Of a stretch of DNA of 64,000 nt, positions 54,446 through 63,059 are shown piece after piece (positions within the stretch are counted from its first letter, which is position 1; the number at the start of each line of letters is the position of its first letter). Made by a program: the position numbers and the translations under genes. Where the stretch lies: contig NZ_CAJIMS010000001.1 of NCBI RefSeq assembly GCF_905175375.1, positions 1,736,001 through 1,800,000 of the forward strand, read 5' to 3'. This stretch comes from Chryseobacterium aquaeductus (GTDB taxonomy: Bacteria > Bacteroidota > Bacteroidia > Flavobacteriales > Weeksellaceae). A model generated the notes under the pieces. It was not told the DNA's origin. It saw only the letters and a program-made list of their open reading frames with translations, and made no database searches.

Positions 54446-54670
54446 CTATTCACTTTTTTCTTCAATTTTATTATTTTCTCCTATTTCTTCTTTGCCGTTT
54501 TTCTTGCCAGAATCTTCCTTCTCTTCCCTTACTTCATCATCAAAAAGAATTCTTACAGCAGGAGATTCGTCATCTTCAAACTGTCCTTTTCTGGCGTTTA
54601 CTATAAAAACGACCAAAAAAACTGCAGCCAAAGAAACACTGCACAAGATCATTAAATATAGAATATCCAT
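54446..54670 (-). CDS. ccoS: cbb3 oxidase maturation protein CcoS
   Basis: 74 residues with a single helix (residues 3-24, ILYLMILCSVSLAAVFLVVF) and then WNVK-like short link NARKGQFEDDESPAVRILFDDE. The FDDESPAVRILFDD motif is the CcoS signature. A highly charged Lys/Glu tail follows. CcoS acts in haem/copper insertion into CcoN. Located between ccoI and ccoNO. Confidence 0.93.
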   Translation of the reverse strand: MDILYLMILCSVSLAAVFLVVFIVNARKGQFEDDESPAVRILFDDEVREEKEDSGKKNGKEEIGENNKIEEKSE

Positions 54671-54779
54671 CTGACAACAAAATTAACCTATTTTCGGGGT
54701 TCAAAATTAGTGAAAAATAATGACATTAATCACGAAATAGCGTTTGTTGCTAATTTAAAACAAGTCTAAATAAGGGCTT

Positions 54780-57164
54780 TTACGCTGTTTTTCTAAAATA
54801 TTTACGACCCAATATCCAGGTTGAAAGTGTGGTAAATGTTATGACTGTGATCGAACTTAGAGGCATTAAGATAGCCGCAAATAATGGCGACATATTTCCT
54901 GTAACAGCAAAACTCAATCCAACAATATTGTAAAGAAAACTGATTACGAATGTTAATTTTACAATCGTCATAGAGCCCTTACAAACATTCAGATACTTGT
55001 CGAGATCTGAAACTTTTTCACCATTCATAATAACGTCTGAAGAAGGCGTAAAGCTGTTGGTGTCGTCAGAAATAGCAATTCCTACGTTGCTTTGCTTTAA
55101 TGCTCCGGCGTCATTTAATCCGTCTCCAAGCATCGCAACTTTCATTCCGTTGTTTTGTAGATTTTGGATAAAGTTGAGTTTGTCTTCCGGGCTTTGGTTG
55201 AATGCCATTGAGCTCACATTCGGGATGATGGTTTTGAGCTGATTTTCTTCAGAAGAATTGTCTCCGCTCAGGATGAAAATTTTGTACTGAGTGATTTTTT
55301 CAAATAAATTTTTAAGATTTTCCCGGTATTCATTCTTAAAAATAAATTTACCCAAAAATTCGTTGTTTTTGCTGATAAAGACTGCAGTTTCAAGATTTTT
55401 AGATTCCTGATTATTATACTTTGCAGATCCGATTTTGTATAAATTTCCTCTTATTTTGGCTTCGTATCCTTTCCCTGAAATTTCAACAAAATTCTCTACA
55501 GGAAAATAGTCGTCTTTAATCTCAATAAAATCGTACAAAGATTTTGAAAGCGGATGGTTAGAGTTTTTTAGTAAAGTTTTGATATTCATTAGATCAAACT
55601 CAGGAATTTCAGTGCCTTCAAATTTAATGTTGGTCTTTTTTCTTTCTGTAATGGTTCCTGTTTTATCAAAAACTATGGCATCAATTTTTGAAATTTTCTC
55701 AATGGTCAATGTGTCTTTAACATAAAATTTATTTCGCCCTAAAATTCTCATAATGTGCCCAAAAGTAAACGGCGAAGAAAGTGCCAAAGCACACGGGCAA
55801 GCAATAATTAATATGGCAGAAATCACCTGAAACATTTTTTCTAAATCGATAAAATACCAGTAAATTCCCGAGATAATTGCAATGCCTAAAATGATGAAAG
55901 TGAAGTATTTACTAATGTCGTTGATGAGCGTGTCTAATCCTGTTTCGTGTTTCTTAAACGCTTCTTTATTCCAAAGCTGGGTAAGATAACTTTGGTCAAC
56001 ATTTTTGATGACTTCCAGCTCAAGAGAAGAGCCAACTTGTTTTCCGCCCGCAAAAATTTTGTCGCCAGGTTGTTTGCTGATGCTTTCACTTTCTCCTGTG
56101 ATAAAGCTGTTGTCAATATTTCCTTCACCGTTGATCAAAACGGCATCAACCGGAATAATTTCTTGGTTTCTAACCAAAATTCTGTCGCCGACTTTAATTT
56201 CAGAAAGCAAAATGTTTTGCTGTTTTCCACCGAAATCAACTTTGGTAACTGCAATCGGATAAAAAGATTTGTAATCTCTGTCGTAAGAAAGCGAGCTGTA
56301 CGTTCTTTTCTGGAACATTTTCCCCAACAGCATAAAAAACAGAAGTCCGCATAAGGTGTCGAAATATCCTGGGCCATAATCTGTTAGCACTTCATAAACG
56401 CTCCTTCCAAATAAAACGAAGATTCCTAAAACGATAGGAACATCAATATTGACGATTTTGTTTTTTAAACCATACCAAGCCGATTTGTAATAATCAGAAG
56501 CGGAGTAGAGCACCACCGGAATTGATAGCATGAACATTAAAAATCTGAATAAACCTTTATAATGCTCCATCCAAACGTCTTCTCCACCAATGTATTCCGG
56601 GAATGCGAGAAACATTCCGTTTCCAAAAGCAAATCCGGCAATCGCAAGTTTTACCAACAGAGATTTATCTAGATTATCTTCATTTTTGTCGGCGGTTTCT
56701 AAACTGATGGCAGGTTTGTAACCCAAATTAGTCAGAAAATTAGCAAGTTCGCTTAATTTCAGATCGTTATGATTAAATGAAATCTGTAAGTTTTTTCTGG
56801 TAAAGTTGACCTGAGAATATTTAATATCATTATGAAGGGTATGAAGACTTTCTAAAAGCCAGATGCAAGACGAGCAATGAATCACCGGAATTTTAAAAGT
56901 GACAAGACTGGTATTTCCCTCTGAAAAATCTGTTATTTTTTCAAAAATTTCAGGCGAATCCAGATAGTCAAACTGTGAAAAATTTTCGTCGCTCGGGCGT
57001 ATTCCTGCTCTTTTATTGAGTTCGTAGAAATTGGTTAAGTTGTTGATGTTCAGAATTTCGTAGACCGATTTGCAGCCGTTGCAACAAAAAATTTTCTCAT
57101 CAAAAGAAATTCTCTCTTTTTCTATGCCTTGTCCACAATGAAAACAGTTTTCGCTCACCTTCAT
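54780..57164 (-). CDS. ccoI: CcoI-type copper-transporting P1B ATPase
   Basis: 794 residues. An N-terminal Cys-rich domain (CFHCGQGIEKERI; FCCNGCKSVYEIL) is followed by a heavy-metal-associated domain (VIHCSSCIWLLESL), eight membrane helices, and P-type ATPase signatures. These are the C456-P-C458 metal motif (IIACPCALALSS), the phosphorylated D500 in DKTGTITE, NHPLSKSL and MLGDGLNDAGALK. CcoI exports Cu+ to the periplasm for the cbb3 oxidase. First gene of the locus, divergent from a Crp/Fnr regulator. Confidence 0.95.
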   Translation of the reverse strand: MKVSENCFHCGQGIEKERISFDEKIFCCNGCKSVYEILNINNLTNFYELNKRAGIRPSDENFSQFDYLDSPEIFEKITDFSEGNTSLVTFKIPVIHCSSCIWLLESLHTLHNDIKYSQVNFTRKNLQISFNHNDLKLSELANFLTNLGYKPAISLETADKNEDNLDKSLLVKLAIAGFAFGNGMFLAFPEYIGGEDVWMEHYKGLFRFLMFMLSIPVVLYSASDYYKSAWYGLKNKIVNIDVPIVLGIFVLFGRSVYEVLTDYGPGYFDTLCGLLFFMLLGKMFQKRTYSSLSYDRDYKSFYPIAVTKVDFGGKQQNILLSEIKVGDRILVRNQEIIPVDAVLINGEGNIDNSFITGESESISKQPGDKIFAGGKQVGSSLELEVIKNVDQSYLTQLWNKEAFKKHETGLDTLINDISKYFTFIILGIAIISGIYWYFIDLEKMFQVISAILIIACPCALALSSPFTFGHIMRILGRNKFYVKDTLTIEKISKIDAIVFDKTGTITERKKTNIKFEGTEIPEFDLMNIKTLLKNSNHPLSKSLYDFIEIKDDYFPVENFVEISGKGYEAKIRGNLYKIGSAKYNNQESKNLETAVFISKNNEFLGKFIFKNEYRENLKNLFEKITQYKIFILSGDNSSEENQLKTIIPNVSSMAFNQSPEDKLNFIQNLQNNGMKVAMLGDGLNDAGALKQSNVGIAISDDTNSFTPSSDVIMNGEKVSDLDKYLNVCKGSMTIVKLTFVISFLYNIVGLSFAVTGNMSPLFAAILMPLSSITVITFTTLSTWILGRKYFRKTA

Positions 57165-57178
57165 AAATTATTGACTTA

Positions 57179-57186
57179 CAAAATTA
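57179..57186 (-). promoter_or_regulatory. -7 box (TAATTTTG, minus strand) for ccoI
   Basis: Matches TAnnTTTG on the minus strand, 14 bases before the ccoI ATG. It lies back to back with the promoter of the Crp/Fnr gene. Confidence 0.6.
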
Positions 57187-57197
57187 TAACAATTTTT

Positions 57198-57229
57198 TTT
57201 GTTTATAGAGTTTAAATGTTCTATTTTTG
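57198..57229 (+). promoter_or_regulatory. Promoter of the Crp/Fnr gene (TTTG-20-TATTTTTG)
   Basis: The -33 element TTTG is at 57198-57201 and the -7 box at 57222-57229, with a 20-base spacer. It lies 19 bases before the ATG at 57249. An in-frame ATG at 57216 falls between these elements and could not be translated from this promoter. Confidence 0.7.
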
Positions 57230-57248
57230 TGATAAATGTCATATTAAA

Positions 57249-57962
57249 ATGTCGCAGGAAAAACAGATTGCTATTGAAGAAAGATTCGCTAAAGTATTTA
57301 ACGATAAATCCTTCAAAGAAAGGCTTTCCAATACTGATTTTGAAAGATACTTAGGTGCCAAAAAGAAGATGAGTTTTCAGAAACATGACATCATTTTTGA
57401 TGATGGTGAAATTCCGAAAGGCGTCTATTTTTTAGAAAAAGGAGCTGCTAAACTTTCGAAGTCCGGTTCTTTTGGGAAAGATCAGATTTTAAGATTCATA
57501 AAAGAAGGTGATATCATTGGGTATCGTGCATTGCTTTGTGGTGAAAACTTTCAGGCAAAAGCTGAAGCGATGACCGATGTAGACTGCACTTTTTTACCTG
57601 CTGATGTTTTTATGTATCTTCTGGAAGTAGATCCTCAATTGTCTTTTATTATGCTTCAGAAGATTTCTTATGAATTGGGTGAGTCTTCTAACACGATTAC
57701 ATTCCTTGCGCAGAAAACGGTGAGAGAAAGATTGGCGGAGATTTTAATTCTTCTGGAACAAAAACTAGGTACAGATCCCGAAGGTTTCATTAAGATTTCT
57801 TTAACAAGAGAAGAAATTGCCAACATTATCGGAACTGCTACAGAAAGTGCAATAAGACTAATTTCCGAATTTAAAGGAGACAGCCTCATTGAGGTTGATG
57901 GCAGAAATATAAAGATTCTGAATCACGATAAACTCATGAAACTCGGGCACGTAGTTTTATAA
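57249..57962 (+). CDS. Crp/Fnr family transcriptional regulator
   Basis: 237 residues from MSQEKQIAIEERF. An N-terminal cyclic-nucleotide-binding-type sensor fold (about residues 35-150; KGVYFLEKGAAKLSKSG, EGDIIGYRALLCG) is followed by a C-terminal winged helix (about residues 160-225; SLTREEIANIIGTATESAIR, LIEVDGRNIKILN). The position, divergent from the cbb3 locus, suggests it controls those genes. Only two cysteines remain in this form (LLCGE, VDCTF), so FNR-type Fe-S sensing is not evident. A start at 57216 would add a CxxC (FCDKC) but lies inside the promoter. Confidence 0.9.
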   Translation: MSQEKQIAIEERFAKVFNDKSFKERLSNTDFERYLGAKKKMSFQKHDIIFDDGEIPKGVYFLEKGAAKLSKSGSFGKDQILRFIKEGDIIGYRALLCGENFQAKAEAMTDVDCTFLPADVFMYLLEVDPQLSFIMLQKISYELGESSNTITFLAQKTVRERLAEILILLEQKLGTDPEGFIKISLTREEIANIIGTATESAIRLISEFKGDSLIEVDGRNIKILNHDKLMKLGHVVL

Positions 57963-57975
57963 ATCATACAACATA

Positions 57976-57999
57976 CAAGTCGGCGAAAGCCGACTTTTT
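57976..57999 (+). terminator. Intrinsic terminator
   Basis: Perfect AAGTCGGC-GAAA-GCCGACTT hairpin with a GAAA tetraloop and T run, between the regulator and panB. Confidence 0.9.
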
Positions 58000-58022
58000 A
58001 ACTTTTAAACAATACAAACATT

Positions 58023-58838
58023 ATGTCTGTACATTCTGAAATAAAAAGAGTTACAACCGAAACCTTACGAAAAATGAAATTCGATAAGGAAAAAATCACG
58101 ATGCTCACAGCGTATGATTTTACAACTGCAAAAATGGTTGATGCAGGAGGAATTGATGCGGTTTTGATCGGAGACTCTGCGGCGAATGTTATGGCAGGTT
58201 TTGAAACTACTTTGCCTATCACACTAGACCAAATGATCTATCATACCCAAAGTGTAGTACGCGGAATTGAAAGAGCTTTGATTGTTGCAGATTTACCTTT
58301 CGGAACCTATCAGAGCAATCCTGACAGAGCGTTAGAGTCTGCAGTGAGAATGATGAAAGAAGGCGGTGCACATGCCGTAAAAATAGAAGGAGGAAAAGAG
58401 ATTTCAAAATCAATCAAAAAAATAATCAATGCGGGAATTCCTGTCATGGGACATTTGGGTTTAACTCCGCAATCTATTTATCAGTTCGGAACATACAAAG
58501 TAAGGGCTAAAGATGAGGAAGAGGCAGAAAAATTGATCAGTGACGCACAGCTTTTGGAGGATTTGGGATGTTTCTCTGTTGTTTTAGAGAAAATTCCGGC
58601 AGATTTGGCTAAGAAGGTTTCAGAGAGTATTACTATTCCTACGATCGGTATTGGTGCTGGTCCGGATTGTGACGGTCAGGTCTTGGTATATCACGATATG
58701 GTAGGGATGAATAAAGGTTTTTCACCTAAATTTTTAAGAAGATATCTTGATCTCTACACAGAAATCACAGGAGCTGTCGCACAATATGTAAAAGATGTGA
58801 AAAGTTCAGACTTCCCTAACGAAAAAGAAAGTTACTAA
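58023..58838 (+). CDS. panB: 3-methyl-2-oxobutanoate hydroxymethyltransferase
   Basis: 271 residues. It converts alpha-ketoisovalerate to ketopantoate with 5,10-methylene-THF, the first step of pantothenate (CoA) synthesis. The family sequence is intact: MLTAYDFTTAKMVDAGGIDAV with GDS metal site (LIGDSAANVMAG), VKIEGGKE, PVMGHLGLTPQS and TIGIGAGPDCDGQVLVYHD. The stop and next ATG overlap (TAATG), so the downstream membrane protein is translationally coupled. No other pan genes are present in the window. Confidence 0.97.
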   Translation: MSVHSEIKRVTTETLRKMKFDKEKITMLTAYDFTTAKMVDAGGIDAVLIGDSAANVMAGFETTLPITLDQMIYHTQSVVRGIERALIVADLPFGTYQSNPDRALESAVRMMKEGGAHAVKIEGGKEISKSIKKIINAGIPVMGHLGLTPQSIYQFGTYKVRAKDEEEAEKLISDAQLLEDLGCFSVVLEKIPADLAKKVSESITIPTIGIGAGPDCDGQVLVYHDMVGMNKGFSPKFLRRYLDLYTEITGAVAQYVKDVKSSDFPNEKESY

Positions 58839-59164
58839 TGAGAAATAATTTACAAATGGCACAGGGTATCATCTCTGTTTTGGCAATACTTTGTTTGGTT
58901 GCAGGATGGTTTCAGCTATTTTCGCCAGAAATTAATGATATCCTTTCAAGAAAAGTATTTTATGTTTTAATAGGTTTAAGTTTCATTCTCCAGGCACCAT
59001 TGCTTTCTAATGCTAAATTTACTTATCCAATGTACGGTGCAGCTGCATTATGTATCATAGGAGCATTTCTTCCGGCGGACTCAAATCTATCGTTTATTAA
59101 AACGCTGGGGTTATTGGGAGGTGTGATTATTTCATTTACCAACAGATCAGCGGCTCGTAAGTAA
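58838..59164 (+). CDS. Small four-helix membrane protein
   Basis: 108 residues, four hydrophobic helices (about residues 8-28, 40-56, 62-80, 88-103) with short polar links and a basic end (NRSAARK). No family is recognised. Start and stop overlap its neighbours by one base each (TAATG on both sides), so it is translated in one unit with panB and the pseudouridine synthase. That suggests fixed stoichiometry more than a shared pathway. Confidence 0.78.
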   Translation: MRNNLQMAQGIISVLAILCLVAGWFQLFSPEINDILSRKVFYVLIGLSFILQAPLLSNAKFTYPMYGAAALCIIGAFLPADSNLSFIKTLGLLGGVIISFTNRSAARK

Positions 59165-59853
59165 TGAAGGAAGAACAAATCGTCTATGAAGACAACCATC
59201 TTTTGGTTATTAATAAGAAAGTCGGTCAGCTAGTACAAGGTGACAAGACTGGCGATGAGTCTATGCTGGATTCTATAAAAAATTTCATTAAGAAAAGAGA
59301 TGACAAACCGGGAAATGTATTTCTTGGTTTGGTTCATCGTATCGACAGACCGACTTCGGGTTTGGTGATTTATGCTAAAACTTCCAAGGCGCTTTCTCGC
59401 TTGACGCAAATGGTTAAAAATCGTGAAATTAAAAAAACGTATTGGGCCGTCGTGGCGAAAGAAATGATTCCGCAAAGCCAAAGACTGGTACATTATTTAA
59501 AGAAAAACGAAAAAAATAATAAAGCGATCATTTTTACCAAAGTGACTGATGGTGCAAAAGAATCTATTCTTACTTATCAAATTGTAAAAACCTTAGATAA
59601 TTATCATCTTCTGGAAATTGATTTGGAAACAGGAAGGCATCATCAAATTCGTGCTCAGTTGTCTAAAACGGGAGTTCCTATAAAAGGGGATTTAAAATAT
59701 GGTTCGCCACGTTCTAATCCCGATGGAGGAATTAATCTTCACGCAAGAAAGTTGGAATTTATTCATCCGGTGACAAAAGAAAATATAGAAATTATTGCTC
59801 AGGTTCCGCAAAACGATGCAATATGGAGAGCGTGTGAAGACATAATTGATTAA
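59164..59853 (+). CDS. RluA-family pseudouridine synthase
   Basis: 229 residues, without an S4 domain (length fits the short RluA-type enzymes such as TruC/RluA). The catalytic D61 is in VHRIDRPTSGLVIYAKT. The downstream blocks KTYWAVV, LLEIDLETGRHHQIRAQL and GDLKYGSP follow the family order. It isomerises uridine in rRNA or tRNA; the exact site cannot be told. Last gene of the panB unit. Confidence 0.93.
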   Translation: MKEEQIVYEDNHLLVINKKVGQLVQGDKTGDESMLDSIKNFIKKRDDKPGNVFLGLVHRIDRPTSGLVIYAKTSKALSRLTQMVKNREIKKTYWAVVAKEMIPQSQRLVHYLKKNEKNNKAIIFTKVTDGAKESILTYQIVKTLDNYHLLEIDLETGRHHQIRAQLSKTGVPIKGDLKYGSPRSNPDGGINLHARKLEFIHPVTKENIEIIAQVPQNDAIWRACEDIID

Positions 59854-59947
59854 ATTTCTAAGTTATCTTCTCAAAATGAAACAATAATGTTATTATAATT
59901 AGATTATCTTGATAAATTTTTAAAAAATTAATGTTTATATACGAAAA

Positions 59948-59979
59948 TTGATTAAGTTATGCAAAAAATAGTATATTTG
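59948..59979 (+). promoter_or_regulatory. Promoter of the surface-protein gene (TTG-21-TATATTTG)
   Basis: -33 TTG at 59948-59950 and -7 box TATATTTG at 59972-59979, 21-base spacer, 22 bases upstream of the ATG at 60002. Confidence 0.7.
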
Positions 59980-60001
59980 CGCAAATCTAATTGAAACTTA
60001 T

Positions 60002-62824
60002 ATGAAACATTTTTACAAACTTTTTTCATTTCCGGAAAAAGCAGGAGTTCTCTTAAAAAGTATGACGCTGCTTGTAGTATTTCTTTTCGGGAATTTGCAA
60101 TCTACAAATGCTCAAGTGGGAGCTTATGGATTTTCGCAATCGTCTGGAACATTTACTCCCATTGTTGGAACAAATTTAGGAACCGCAACCGGAAATGCTA
60201 GTGCTACCAATTTAAATAGTGCAGTATATCCTGTTACTCTTCCCTTTAGTTTTATCTTTAATGGAACCTCTTATTCGGCACTTAATGTATCTACAAATGG
60301 TTTTGTAACATTTGGTGCAACGGCTCCTGCAACCACAACCACTACACCAATATCTGGTACTGTTGCGTACGATGGCGCAATCTCGGCATGGGGTAGAGAC
60401 ATCAGTAGTTTTTTTAATGTCGCAGGAACTACAGGTAGTATCAGTTGGGAAACAACAGGAACTGCTCCTAATAGAGAAGTAACCATCCAATGGAGAAATT
60501 TCAGAACAAACTCTGCAACAGCTGTAACTACTGTTTTCTCTTTTTCTTTTCAAATTAAACTTCAAGAAACTTCAAACATCATAAAAATTGTTTATGATAG
60601 CGGTTCTTATTTAATAGGATCTACTGCGGTTGATCTGACGGCTCAGATTGGTCTTCGTGGTTCTACGAATGCTGATTTTAAAAATCGGTTGAATGATGAT
60701 ACAGTTTCTTTCACAAATTCTACTCAAGGTATTGCAAACGGCAGTACTCAAGCGTTCAGTACCGTTGATGCTATACCTGGAATGCCTACTGCAGGACTTA
60801 CATATACTTTCACGCCACCTACTTGTTTTCCACCAACGAATGTTTTGGTAAACAATATTTTGACAACAAGTGCAAACGTATCTTGGACGGCGCCTACTTC
60901 TGCTCCTGCAAACGGATATGATGTATATTACAGCACTTCTAGTGCACCTCCGTTAAATTCAGTTACACCTCAATATACTGGAGTAACGGGAGTTTCTCAG
61001 GTTATCACTGGTTTGACTCAAGCTACCGTTTATTACGTTTGGGTAAGATCTGTTTGCTCACCATCAAATGTTAGCGAATGGAGCTTGCTGGCTACTTTTC
61101 CTTCCGGGTGTGATCCTGTGGCAACAATGTTTGAAAATTTTGACTCTTACGATACGGGTAACATTGTCCCTATTTGCTGGGCAAGAATTGTTGGAGCGTC
61201 TAATACAGCTCAAAGTATTAGCTCAACATCTCCAGCTTCGGGTACAAGACATATTTTACAGACAACTTCGACTGCAGCGAACGCTACAATTGTAGTGCTT
61301 CCCCAATTTAGCAACGTAAATGCCGGAACTCATTGGTTAAGATTTAAAGCAAGAGTTGCCTCTGCAACAGGTTCTTTAGATGTTGGTTATGTTACCAATA
61401 TTACTGATGCTACAACGTTCGTCAATATTCAGACAATTAATATTTTAAATACTTCGTATGCTGCACAAGATTCAGAATATAAAGTTATTGTTCCGAATAC
61501 AGTTCCAGCAAATGCGAGATTGGCTATCAGAAATAGTGGAACTTCAACTATAGGGCATTTTTATGATGATGTATATTGGGAAGCTAAACCTTCTTGTATT
61601 TCCCCAACCAATATCAGCATTAGCAATATCAGTCCAACTTCAGCGCAAGTACAATGGACGGCTTCTGTAACACCACCTGCAAATGGATATGATATTTACT
61701 ATAGCACAAGTGATACACCACCTACTTCATCTACATCGCCACTCCTTACTGTCAATACAGGATTGTTTGGAGTTATTAGTCCATTAACACCTGTCACTAC
61801 ATATTATGTATGGGTAAGATCAAGATGTTCCACAACTGATTTCAGTGCTTGGTCAACCCAAATTGTAACATTTAATAGTTTGTGTCAGCCACCAACAATT
61901 ACTGCAACAACAGGTGCAACGGTATGTCCAAACAATCCCGCTACACTTACGGCAACATCCACAGGTGCTCTCAAGTGGCACGACGCTCCGACTGCAGGTA
62001 ATGTTGTAGGTACAGGATCTTCATTTACAACACCATCGCTTACTGCAACAACGCCATATTATGTTTCTGCAGCTAATACTACCATGGGTTATGTAGGATT
62101 ACCAGCGCCAATCTCTATAACTGGTAATAGTGGTGTAAATAGCTTAGGTTTAATATTTGATGCTATTAGACAGATGACTATCGAAACGGTAGATATTTAT
62201 CCGTTGCATGCTACTAACACTTCAGGAACTGTAACTATTGATTTAAAAGATGCCGCAAATGTTACTCTACAGACAGTTACTGTGAACGTAACTGTAAGTC
62301 CTTCGGGAGCTCTTAATACAGTATCATTAAATTTTCTTGTACCTGCTGGAACTGGTTATAAGCTTGTAGTAACAGGAAAATCAACTACTATTACTAGTTT
62401 TTTAAGAGAAAGTGATACTGCAAATTTCAGCTATCCATATGTGTTCCCTGGTGTTTGTACCATTACAGGAACGACGACAGCAAACTTTTATTATTATCTT
62501 TATAACTGGAAAGTATCTTCAATTTGCGAATCAGCAAGAACAATGGTAACTGCTACCGTAGACAGTAACTGTCTTTCAACTTCGGAAACAGATAAGAAGA
62601 AAAACATTAATGTTTATCCAAACCCCTTCTCAGACGTTATCAATATCGACAGACCAGAACTGGTAAAATCAATTCAGATTACAGATTTATCTGGTAAATT
62701 GGTAAGAAACAATATCAAAGCAGAATCTATTTTGAGATTAAATGATCTTACAGCTGGAATGTACATTCTACAACTTGATATGAAAGATGGTTCTAAACAG
62801 ACGATCAAAATAATTAAAAAATAA
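60002..62824 (+). CDS. Large T9SS-secreted surface protein with FN3 domains
   Basis: 940 residues. After a signal peptide (about residues 1-37, ending STNAQ) comes a ~240-residue beta-rich N-terminal domain (VGAYGFSQSSGTFTPIVGTN onward). Two fibronectin type III-like modules follow (about residues 280-370 and 535-625, each with NGYDxYYSTS and TxYYVWVRSxCS), separated by a jelly-roll domain (NFDSYDTGNIVPICW). Then come an Ig-like module (TITATTGATVCPNNPATLTA), a beta domain and a C-terminal T9SS sorting domain (NINVYPNPFSDVINI ... TAGMYILQLDMKDG). It is exported to the cell surface, probably adhesive. No catalytic motif is seen. Confidence 0.9.
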   Translation: MKHFYKLFSFPEKAGVLLKSMTLLVVFLFGNLQSTNAQVGAYGFSQSSGTFTPIVGTNLGTATGNASATNLNSAVYPVTLPFSFIFNGTSYSALNVSTNGFVTFGATAPATTTTTPISGTVAYDGAISAWGRDISSFFNVAGTTGSISWETTGTAPNREVTIQWRNFRTNSATAVTTVFSFSFQIKLQETSNIIKIVYDSGSYLIGSTAVDLTAQIGLRGSTNADFKNRLNDDTVSFTNSTQGIANGSTQAFSTVDAIPGMPTAGLTYTFTPPTCFPPTNVLVNNILTTSANVSWTAPTSAPANGYDVYYSTSSAPPLNSVTPQYTGVTGVSQVITGLTQATVYYVWVRSVCSPSNVSEWSLLATFPSGCDPVATMFENFDSYDTGNIVPICWARIVGASNTAQSISSTSPASGTRHILQTTSTAANATIVVLPQFSNVNAGTHWLRFKARVASATGSLDVGYVTNITDATTFVNIQTINILNTSYAAQDSEYKVIVPNTVPANARLAIRNSGTSTIGHFYDDVYWEAKPSCISPTNISISNISPTSAQVQWTASVTPPANGYDIYYSTSDTPPTSSTSPLLTVNTGLFGVISPLTPVTTYYVWVRSRCSTTDFSAWSTQIVTFNSLCQPPTITATTGATVCPNNPATLTATSTGALKWHDAPTAGNVVGTGSSFTTPSLTATTPYYVSAANTTMGYVGLPAPISITGNSGVNSLGLIFDAIRQMTIETVDIYPLHATNTSGTVTIDLKDAANVTLQTVTVNVTVSPSGALNTVSLNFLVPAGTGYKLVVTGKSTTITSFLRESDTANFSYPYVFPGVCTITGTTTANFYYYLYNWKVSSICESARTMVTATVDSNCLSTSETDKKKNINVYPNPFSDVINIDRPELVKSIQITDLSGKLVRNNIKAESILRLNDLTAGMYILQLDMKDGSKQTIKIIKK

Positions 62825-62845
62825 GTTTAAAATATTCAAATACTG

Positions 62846-62879
62846 AAAGTGAACTCTTGAAAAAGGGTTCACTTTTTTA
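62846..62879 (+). terminator. Intrinsic terminator
   Basis: AAAGTGAAC-tcttgaaaaaggg-TTCACTTT plus T run after the surface-protein gene. Confidence 0.85.
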
Positions 62880-63059
62880 TATAATGTATGCACTGAATAA
62901 GAAAATATCATCTTTATAGATTGGTGTTTTTGGATAGAAAACTTTAATTGTATAGATAAATCCCATAAATAGTGCGTTTTTTTTGATTTATTTCATGCGA
63001 TAGAGATGAATATTTGTTAATTTAAAATTTATTATATTTAAAGAAATAAAATAAATTTT

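Noticed and set aside
57216..57248. Longer N-terminus for the Crp/Fnr regulator as the main annotation
   Set aside because: The ATG lies between the -33 and -7 elements. It is kept only as a question in the findings because of its CxxC.
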